DNA of 64,000 nt from Bugula neritina (taxonomy: Eukaryota > Bryozoa > Gymnolaemata > Cheilostomatida > Bugulidae). Numbering within the stretch: position 1 is the stretch's first letter; each line of letters opens with the position of its first letter. Made by a program: the position numbers and the translations under genes. A model generated the notes under the pieces. That model saw only the letters and a list, made by a program, of their open reading frames with translations, searched no databases and was not told the origin of the DNA. Below, piece by piece: positions 1 through 12,000 of the stretch. The stretch is from contig OZ037768.1 of the NCBI GenBank assembly GCA_964035545.1, positions 2,407,501-2,471,500 of the forward strand. Direction: 5' to 3'.

Positions 1-20
1 CACTGGATCAGTTAACTTAC

Positions 21-3000
21 TTGGTTATTGCCTTGCAGTAAAGGACAGACACACTACGCAAGTTCTTGCATCCTTTTCTAAGATATCTCATTGCCTTGTC
101 TCTAAAATGTGTTGGGTTGTGCAATAATAACTACTCAGTAAGACATTAAGTGTACACAACAAATATCACATTGGTATTGCATCACCACAAATAAGCTGAC
201 TAAATTTCCAAGTTGGCCAATTTTAAATGTAGAAAAATATGAATTGGTTCATCTTGAATAAAATGAACGCCAGCTCAGCTGTTATCAACAAATGGCTACA
301 TATAGCTCTGGTATACTATAATAGGATGTACATATAGTAGAACAACAATCCTGATTCTAGAGGAAATATATGCAACTTTCTAGAAGCTCTGGGGCTTAGC
401 ATTGAGTGAAATAAAATTATTCACTTTTCAACACAGCTAGCTAAATGTCTACATTACAGATGTATTTCTAAAATGCAAAGATAAAAAATGTATTATGCTA
501 GTTCACAACCAATTAACCAATCCAATGATTATATTGAGAAATCTTTACTATTTATCCCAAAAGACAAAGTTAATTTATTTTTCATTCAAAACTCAGTTTG
601 GCCTAATGTAAACATATATAACTAGACCTCTTGAAGATAAAACAACTCCTAGTGGAAGTGAGGGTGGATTAGTTTAGGTCAAGGACCAAGCGCTGCCAAA
701 TAGTATGTGCTGCCGCAAGTTGACATACTTACGTCAGCAAGATGCAGCCACTCATGTCCAGCTCCATAAGGTAGTGACATACACCAGAGAGGTACTGTAC
801 ACTCTGGTCGGTTAACTATATAGTAATATAGTAATACAGTAATATACTAATATAGTAATACAGCCATGCAGTAAGTAATAGCGTAATTCAGTAAAGCAGT
901 CTTACAATATAGTAATACAATGTCACAGTAATGCAGTAATATAGTAATACAATAATACAATAATACATTAACATTGTAATTGCAATAGATAATTTAAAAG
1001 AAAGAAGCTATGCAATACAAATAAACACTATATACAATATAAATAACTAACATTTAAAAAATATTATACTAATAACTAAATGGTGTCTATTCAAACATCT
1101 TTCAACATAATACTTCAAGTAAAAAATTAAGTTTGCTTAATTAAATTGCTCAAAATGAAAATTCTAGCATAAAAATTCTCACCAGTTTGCATCCAGCAAG
1201 GTCAAGGACGTTCAGCAGACGACAACAGAATGCCAGATTCTTGATGGCACCATCTGTTAGATTCTGAAATGATTGCTAATAAGTCATGCAAAATGCTTTC
1301 AATTTTTAAGAAATTGTTACATTCGGCATAACTATATCTGTCTAAAAGCACATTTGGTATTACGGATCACCACTTTTGGTATTACCACATCTAGTTTTAC
1401 TACAGACAGCCTGATAATCACCCTGCATACCCACCTTACAATGTGCCAAACTCAGCCTGTTTACATCTTTACATTGCTGAGCAAATTTCTGTAGCCCTAA
1501 ATCGGTTATTTTGTGGCACTCGGCTAGGGTAACATCTTTGAATCTAGTATTGTTGCCAAGAGCAGACAACCCCTGGTCCCCGCAAGCACAACCAGAGATG
1601 TCTAGAGAAACGAGGCTATGAGTCTGTCCCAGCAGTTCTATGCCAGCTTCACTGATGTGTTCACAGAAACACACACTGAGGTAGGCTAGGCTGTGACACC
1701 TACCAAAGATTATACATACTTTACAGGTCAGACTGTTCCTCTTTTTAAAGAGTATATATAAATATTGTAGAAACAATAGGTAAAGTAATAACTGCATGCA
1801 CATTACAGGTTTTAACACAAAGTCTGTAGGCAATGCATTTCATGGGATGCAATAATTGTGCCAGAATACGACAATTACCAAAGAGTAGATAAATCCTATC
1901 ATATAAAATTATAGTTACAGTAAATAGTGACATACATAACAAGTAAATTTATTATTAAAGTTTGTTAAACTAAATAGAACAATAAAATATACCTAAACTA
2001 AGAGAGAAGACAATTCCCTGCTTACCTCTTGTGTATATTGACCAAGGCAATGTCGCCCACTCGAATACAGTTTGTTATGTTGAGCTCTCGGAGTTTCGGC
2101 CCCGATGGTCCGTCAACTAAATACCTGACACCTGTGTCGGTTATCCTACAAGTTATGAGAAAGAAAATAGTCGGTACTGTGATGTTTACTGTCTCGGGCA
2201 AAGCAAGTTGATCATGTACAAATTGCTCTTTAGTCTGACAGCTTAGCAGACATTATTTAAACCATATTTCTCCATTTTGAAAATAATTAGTCAACAAAAG
2301 ATAGGAGTTGTTAAAAGCTTTTACTCATTTTCTCTGCACGTGAAGCATTATGTAGCTGATTTAGTTACAATATTAGTATGACTCAAAGATGATTGGCCAT
2401 CACTGCCTTATCCCCCACCCCCCTTCACCTGATTCACTCACCTCACACAGTCTGCTACATTCAGCACCGTGAGATTGCGACAGGAAGCCAGTGCTTTCAG
2501 AGAGTGGTCTGTGATTCGCTGGCAGTCGGAGATGTAGAGATGAGTCAGTTCTGAAGAGAGTTTCCCGATCAGCTTGACAGCCGTGTCTGAGATAAGCTGA
2601 TTGGCTGGAAGGGACAGCAGAAATATGCTAAGAGTTTAGGGTACATTAGATACAACGTTAACTTCCAGCCAAAATACTGACTCAAAAAAAAAATTATTTT
2701 CAAGCAAATACTTGTGTTTACCGTTTAGTGCACAACTACATATATGGGGCAAATTTAAACTATATAATATATGCATATAACAGCTAGATACATTTTGAAA
2801 AAAGCAGTATATTATAATAGTAAGTTTGAAAAGGTTGAAAAGAGGTATTTCAGGACGAATCCGCACCTTCAACTCGAAGCCGTCGAAGAGATTTGGTATT
2901 TGCAAGACTTTTGAAGGAATCGTCTGTGAGAAACTGAGTCCCAAGGAGAGATAACTCCTGTACTTTAGTTTTCTTTGTCACCTCCTGTGAGATTATACAG

Positions 3001-6000
3001 TAACACAGTACAACACACCTGTATGCCATTGTCATCTAATGTAATACCACACACCTGTATATCATTGTCATCTAGTGTAATACTACACACCTGTATACCA
3101 TTGTCATCTAATGTAATACTACACACCTGTATACCATTGTCATCTAGAGTAATACTACACACCTGTATACCATTGTCATCTAATGTAATACTAGACACCT
3201 GTATACCATTGTCATCTAGAGTAATACTACACACCTGTATACCATTGTCATCTAATGTAATACTACACACCTGCATACCATTGTCATCTAATGTAATACT
3301 ACACACCTGTATACCATTGTCATCTAGAGTAATACTACACACCTGTATACCATTGTCATCTAGTGTAGGGAAGTCATTGAATATCAGGTTCTTCAAACCA
3401 GTACAACCAGTCACTAAAGACTTGAGCCCCATAGTTGTCAGCTGTCCAAACAGCATGTCATAATTATGTAATATTAGAGAACATGAAGTCAACAAAAGTA
3501 ATTTGAAAAGTAACAACATATTGGCAGTACTAACTCCAATCTTATATTATGAATTCAGTATATACATGCAATCTACTTTGTTCTGCTTATATTAAAAGTT
3601 ATAGTACAGTTTTCAAGAATGAAAATAACAACTTAAGATATTACAGAATGGCTAAAATATGACTTTGAGTATCGAATATAGAATAATATAACAATATTAT
3701 TTTATATTCTATAATAACTAAAATAAAACACAGTATATATAATATCACATTATACAGTATAACAATAGTATAACACAGAATATATACTATAATATAATAC
3801 TGTGTAACTACAATATAATACAGTACATAGAATATAATATAATACATTACAATACAGAATAATACAATAGAATACAGTACAATACAGTGTATAAATCATA
3901 GTGTAAAAGCAAAGGGTTGCAGACCCACCTGGTGGCATCCAGACAGGTCCAGGTAAACTAGTCTCTTGGCACCTTTCCCATTACCTAAGTACTCCAACCC
4001 TTTGTCTGTCACTTTGAGACAGTAGGCTAAGCTAAGGAAGGACAGATTCATCAACCCCCTGTAAATCATTAGAGAATCTCGGTCTAAAAACATACCAAGA
4101 GATTAAACTACAAATCAACTAGCCTATAGTATACTAGACACTATGCTTGTTTGTCTTATCATTTCTAGCAATAAAAAAGAAACAAGTGGATCAATGATTT
4201 TACCCATTTACTGTTTCCGTCATATGTGATGTCATCAAAACTGAACATTAGATTACATCAATGCTGCCGGTAGAAACAAAATTAGATGATGCCAAAGCAC
4301 GAAAAATATTATATATAGATTTAAAAAATATTTTTAAAAAAACTTTAAAAATATTGAGTGACACTTTTGTTGTAAAATAACATGTTACATGGTTTAATAC
4401 CAACATAATATGTGAATATACAACATGGACGACTCACATACTAGATGGACGACTCACATACAACATGGACGACTCACATATTAGATGAACATAGCAGACG
4501 AATGACTCACTTGGCTATGAGACGGCAGCTGCCGTCTGTTATGGAAGTGTAGGAGACGTTGAGATACAGCAGACTACTGCAGCCCTCACTGATCAGCTTC
4601 ATCTGGTCGTCCTGGCAACCACAAACAGCAAACTTAAAGTTGTTACACTGATTTAAGTGAAACGTCCGATATAGTATATACATGCATTCAGTGAATGGGG
4701 TGAGGGTCACAATAACTTGTGATGACAATGCTTTAATATTATTTAGTGAAAACATGTCATCAACTGTCTATAACTTAGCTATAGTCTGATTTTCTGCTGT
4801 TAAAAAAGAAACTAAACACTACAATTTATAACAATAGGAATATAATCTTGAACGAAAACACAACAGACTTCCAAGTGCTTTCGTATCTATTGAAGAAAAT
4901 TAGTTTTCAGTGTGAAAATAGTTATTGGGAATTGGGAGGCCATATTCAGAAACCCTGCATTTATTATTGATAGCATAAGGATATAACAGCTGCGTGTACC
5001 GCTTCTAGTCATTTACAAATTATACCTTCATACAGTATAATACATGATAGCAACTGGTTTTAAGCAACTGGCTATTATAAAAATATTACACCCCAAACAA
5101 TACATTCTAATCTAAAAATAAATTATCTACAAAATAAATTAACTTAGATTTGATCACAATTGATCATGCAGTAAGTAGACAAAGCGCACAGCATGGTTCT
5201 GTATGTAAAGTGCTACTCACGTTGAAACCAATGCACTCGGAGACGTTGAGATCCTGGAGATTGCGACATTCACTGACGACCTTGAAAGTGTCCCAGCTGA
5301 CGCTGTGCACGGCTCTTAGATTTAGATACGACACATAGGATCTACTCTTCATCAGAAGTCTACAGGCTATCTTATCCGTCACACTAAATATACAAACAAA
5401 GAGCTCTGAAAGACTACTTATATGTTAGTTGCATATTAACATCACGAAGTCAATTAGGAGTTGTCCACTAAATGTAAAACAAACTATTGTAGGCAAACGA
5501 TTCCCGTCCTTTAAAAAGGCAGTGTATTAATTTCAAAAACTATATTCTTCAAGTCTTGTATTTCAAAGTTATAAAATATCAAACAGTAGCAGAGGAGGCA
5601 ACTCCATTACACAGTGACTGAAGTTGAAATTTATAGTGAAAGAAATAATTTGAAAAAATCTAACAGCTAACCAGTTTAAAAAGTGAAACATTTAGACACT
5701 GTCATTAAAATACATTTATAACATTACAGTGAAAAGAAGGACCTGACACAGTCATATGGATAATTGATGTTTTGTTTTCAAATGAAGTTTAAGAAGATGA
5801 CAGTATTGGAAATTTCACTGCACAATGCACACCTACATCAACAATGTTTATTTTAGCAAATTAGTATATAGATTGATGGGGAACACAATTCCTATTTCAA
5901 CATCATTATGATATTCACAGCTCATTTAAATGTTTTTGCTCCTACATTTTTAATTCATTTTATAAAAAAAGAACACAACTACAGTAAACTACAAGCATTC

Positions 6001-9000
6001 CTACGCCTTACTACACACAGTTCAAAAAGATAGTCAAGTAAAGAGAGATGTATAACAGACAAAGATATAGAAAGATGTAAATCTAGCCACATACCCCCGA
6101 AGTAATCTGTTAAGATTCAAATGAAAAGATAGACATGAGTTAATAAAAATATTACATTTTATCGTATGTACCTACATCACAATAATATCATAGTGCATCA
6201 TAATAATATACTGCAAAAACCTCCCATGAAAGTGCTTATATAATATAACTAAGTAATAGTTATTATGTACCTAGAATTGGCATTTGGGATATTACAGTAA
6301 TAGTGATTAGATACCTAGAATTGGTATTTGGGATATTACAGTAATAGTGATTATAAACACATTAATATAATTATGATGACATAGTACATACCTTTTCTGA
6401 ACGGCTGAGAAATTTATCTACAATAAAATAAGTATTTGTTGAAATAAATGGAGATCAGAATTTAATATCAGAAAACAAATATAACAACACAGCTAAAAGA
6501 TATGCTATGATACAGTATAGGAAACTACATGTTAAGTGCTTTCAGATAGCTGAGGTTCCCAGAATAGTACAGATTAAGTAAGTTAAATCTAGTTGTGCAC
6601 AGTCTATACAAGCAAATGCACTGAAATCATGTCATAATATAACATAAACAAGCCTTTAATTGTGTTTGGTGGATTGCAACCATTATAATTTCTATAATAC
6701 AATATCGTAACATATATAACATGACTGAATATATATTATATAATGTGGCATAATATATAATATAATATTATAACATATATAACATGACAGAATATATTAT
6801 ATAATATCTCATATAAAATGCCATAATATATATTATAATACATCGTACAACATGTTTTGGTATATAATATATTACATCCTAAAATAACATATATGCCATG
6901 TAATCTATCATACTATATCATATAATACATCATATAATTTGTAAACTTAAGCTTCAACCATAAAGCAGTAGAAAAATCCACAGTATGACTGAAAGACACA
7001 CACAACACTTACCCGTCTCCACAGTGACGGTATTTCTGTTATCTCTTTCCATGCACGGCAAACACATGCACAGCGGGAAAGATCTATTAGGTTAAGATGG
7101 CGAAATATCTGTAAGCATTTATAGCAATTGTAATTCAGCATTTTCATGTAATGCATTATAAGCATATGACCTAATTAATGTGACTACTCCATTTGCAACT
7201 TATATTGCATGAGACATATATGTGACTCATATTGAATGACACACATGTGTCACATATCGCATAACACAAACATGTGACCAATATTGAACAGCACACATAT
7301 GGCCTACATTGAATGACACACATGTGACCTATATTGAATGACACATATATGGAACCCATATTGAACAACACAGATGTGACCTATATTGACTGCTACATGC
7401 AAGTTTCATCACACACCAGGCAAGAATCCTCTCTGTCCATAGCAGCAATATCATCTCTAGCCTCTCCAGTACTCCTACCAAAAGGATCGTCATCATCCGC
7501 GATCTCGCCACGACCTAATTTCTACAACACCAACAATGCACCCAGACTGTGGCTTACACGCATTCAGTATAACATGTGAGTTGTGACGTATGATAGTATA
7601 AATGTTAGAGCTGAGAAAACTCAGAGGTTAAATTACACTTTCTGAGTTGTCTTTCCCTTAAGCTCAAATATATTTTTTAAAACTTTCCTATCACACTCAA
7701 ATAAAAACAGAAAATAAATACGGCTACTACATTAATTGGTGTAAACATTATACATCTATAGGAAAAACCTGTCACAAGACCATAACAAGCAGCTATATTC
7801 AACTAAAACATTATTATTGATAAAAGTGTTAATTTAAACAAAATAACTTATATAATAATTAGTCAATTATAATAACAAGTTTATAGTCTTTATTTTATTT
7901 CCCGTTATTTATACACATTCAGTTTACACTAGTTACACAATCTAGCTACCGACTAGCAAATAATAGTCACTACTCTGTCTCAGCTACTGCTCACCAACAA
8001 ATGCAATCTCAAATTAAAAAGTCACAAATACAGACACTGAAAATTGCAAATGCATTGGATTTAAACTTCATAAAGCTACATACAAGCTTTCATTAGCATC
8101 ATTGAAATAGCACCAATTTTAAACAGGAGCAAGTTTGCAACTTGGAGTTTAAACCATAATGTATACTGATTTTTATGTATTAATATGAAAGTGAAGCAGG
8201 GGCTCCCAACCTGGAGTAGTAGTACCCTCCCCCATTCCAGAGTTGCTTAAGAAAAATTTACAGACTACTTTGTCTATTTTAAGTATATATAAGTTATAAC
8301 TAATGTTTACGTTAGAATTCAACGATATATATTTACACCATGTGGATTAGTGTTATAAAACACAAGTATAGTATGGGATGTTTAAACTTTTAGGAGAAAT
8401 AAAAAGAATACGCAAGCTAAAAGAAGGTTGGGAACCACTGCTGAAAGGGGCTGTTTTATTGAGGGGAATTTATTAACAAAAATTTGCAAAGGACAGTTTG
8501 AAAGGTGTACATGATTTGACATCAAATTTTGTGCTTGGAAAGACAGCACAGTGCACTCATTAGATGACGGCAGCACCTGCTGGCAGTCACCTGACAAAAA
8601 TTATACAGACAATAGAGTAGACAACTTTATATAATGTATTACACGTTAAAATATATAACTAGCTTGTGCTCTACCACACTAACGAGCCTAGTGATACAAA
8701 CAAATACATAAACAAATTATAGCTATTTTAATATGCAGTGAAAGCCCATACTTCTGCAGTTTCACGTTGAGCCTGCCAAAACAACAAATAGCACATGAAA
8801 ACAATAGCAGCATTGGTAAATGATATTCAAACACTATTTGTATGCGTTTATGCACTATCTTCACATAACCCATTATGTGCAAACAACTCCACAGCATACA
8901 AAAGCAACTCTATAAAGGATCTCAACATGTGTATACAACTCCAAAATCAACACTGAGCTTTGGTGGGGAGACTAGACCTTTGACATAATACTTATGACTA

Positions 9001-12000
9001 GAAAATGTTATTTTAAAATACTATAAACAGTGAAACAGCCATACAGCACAGCTAATTGACAACTCAATGTGGCTAAATACTTGTCAATATGCCAGCCATC
9101 CATGCCAAACATTGGGACAACTGCAACATTTAGTTTAGAACATAATATTTATAACTACTCAAGAGCAGACAACCCTCTAACAAAATAAAACAAATGATAA
9201 TGCTCCTTATTTTGCACTACAAATTTAAAACACAGTATCTTCTCATTTTTGTAGTAAGAAAATAATTATTGATCTATTTATAGACCATAAATCTTATGTA
9301 GAAGGTTTGGCATGGCTGGCTGACTCCCCCCCCCCCCACTGGTATATATAACATGACAAATGTCAAACATCACAAGGTGATTGCGTGTCACAGCACAACG
9401 TGAATTATTATAGCAAATAACAGTAGCCATATTCAACATATACCGGGCCGCCTCCTGACGTCTTCGTAATGATAGCCTGTAGCATTGTAAGTTACACAGC
9501 TATAATACTCATATATTATTCACAGAATATGGCCATACAGATCAATAAGTTTTACTGATTCATCAGCTGTCCACCATCATAATTATACAAGGAAATACAG
9601 GTAATTAATGGAATGGCTATAGCTGAGTCAGCAAATGGCATCAGCAAAGCTTGTAAACTACATCACAGATTTCTAACTAACCTAGTATGATCTACAAAGC
9701 AGAGAGACCAAAGTATCTAAAAGACATCATTGAGATAGTATTTAACTGTGCGTAATGCATTCATAGCACACGATTGTTTTACTACATCACAAAATCTTTT
9801 TTTTTACGAGCAGTAATAAATAAACTTCAACTTGTTTAATGATACAAAAAATATTAGGTGGCCTTTAATGAAAAACATTCTACATCATGTACAAAACATT
9901 ATGAAGGATTACTTCATGGTAATACAAAAGTACGTGTCTGCTAAACTATGACTACAATATAAAGAGTTGAAATTGACTCACCTCGAAGTATTCACGGGTT
10001 TGTCTGGCATCCAGAGTCACCTGATACCAGGCGCCAAAAATCACACTCGTGACGGATTTGTGAAAGACGTTCTCTATAATGTTGTGAGCCACTAGAAAAG
10101 TCATTTGAATACTTTTAATACTTAATAATCAAAAATTAAACAAATAATTAATCAAAATTATCAATAATATTTAATAAATAACAATAATTATTATTCATAA
10201 TAATATTTGATAATTTAACAATTAATTAACAGTTTTATCAACAACGTGAACTATAATATAGAGTTTTGGGAAAACAATGTGTAACGTAGCTCGATTTAGT
10301 AGTCAAAATCACACCTTTGCTTCAGTTCTTCAGACTTTCTTAATCTATTTTGTGACATTATATCTAAAAGTCACCCAACTTCTTTCTCAAGTATATTTAA
10401 GTTGAGATATAAAACTTGCTAAAACTTTAAACCAAAGCATTTCATTCAACTCAGTGCGACTACAAACTCACTACTCTGTCTGCCCAGTCGAAAGTCCTTC
10501 CACACTATCCAGTGCTGAAGAGTCAGTCTCATCATTCTATGAGCATAGTGGGTGGCTGCCTTGATCAGCTTTCTCTCACTCTCTATTTTCTTACGTCTCT
10601 TGTGTATGTGATACCTCATCCATGCACTAACATTATACAAGTCCAATGTGAATAAAATATTGTGTATTATTCTATTACATCACACACTATGTAATAACAT
10701 AAAACCCTTATATAATTTTTTTAGTGAAGATGATCATAATGCATTACCGTCTTGAATGTTTCCAAAACATGTATTTTATTACAACAATGAAATAGTACAA
10801 GCGTATTGGCTAAAGCTTCAACAAAGTGCAAAGTTCAACCGATTCTTAGACCGAGTTCCATTATTTGTAAAATATAGATTATGTTGATGTGACACATAAC
10901 TTACTCAAAACACAGCTTCTTCATTCCTCTGTTATAATGACTGTAGGCCTTCATTACCATCTCCGGCGTAGGCTGCAGTAACAGAACAACTGTATAATAT
11001 ATGCGTGTATAAGTTATACAATATGCATGTAGTGTATACCATATGCATATAGTGTATATTATATATATGTGTGTAAAGTATATTATAATGCATATAGTGT
11101 ATATAATATGTGCATTATGTATACTATATGCATTTATATAGTATAATATATGCATGTACAGTATATACTATATGCATGAATATATTATTACAGTATATGC
11201 TGTACAAGTTACATAATATGCATGCCTGTAGTCATTTTAATTACATTTCATTTCAACAGCAACATGCAATTATTTGTAGAAGTTACAGAAAACAATCAGA
11301 GGACACGTTTAAAAAGCTGTATAAAAAGGACGAGAGAAAACCGGGAAGGTTACTAACAATAGCACAAATACAGGGGAGAGTATAACAAATGTATTTATAA
11401 AAAAAAGCCAGCATGATTTTAGCAGAGTTTCATCTAAACTAAGGTGTGGGGTGATTTATAAGATAGTGTCACATTCTGTCAGTAATAATGGCAGAATTAT
11501 GACTCATAAGTAGCAAATACTCAGTTCTAAAATCTATCTACCAGGTTTGAAACGCCTGGACCCTTCTAAGTTTGATAAAAGGAATTATTAGAGGTGTAAG
11601 CCAGGCCTATAATAATGGGCCTTAAAATAGAATATGATAGTTATGAAGAATGTTTAGTTGAATACACATAAGTGTTGCATAGTAAATGCATAATACTTAC
11701 ATCAACAAGTTACTTACTTAGTACTTACACTAACAATATATATTGAGTAAAAATACAAAAGAAAACTTACACTGCAAGGTAATTGCTCCATTTGCTACAA
11801 TTTTGAACCACAATAAAATGATATATTTAATAACCCAGTGCTGATTATAATAATCGGATCAAAATAACTTCTTATTCCTCCACTTGAGGATCTTATATCA
11901 CTGCAAGTTTCATATCATCTCCCCTCCGCCCCCCTCCCCCTTTCCCAGAGTCTGACCAAGGTTCAGATTACCTGGGAGTCATCGAAGTTGAACAGGTGAG

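Noticed and set aside
2965-3519. 184-residue open frame with TLDDNGIQVCSI repeats as an independent repeat protein
   Set aside because: It is the FBXL13 exon at 3343-3441 plus a tandemly copied splice donor in the intron. The downstream exon is in a different frame.
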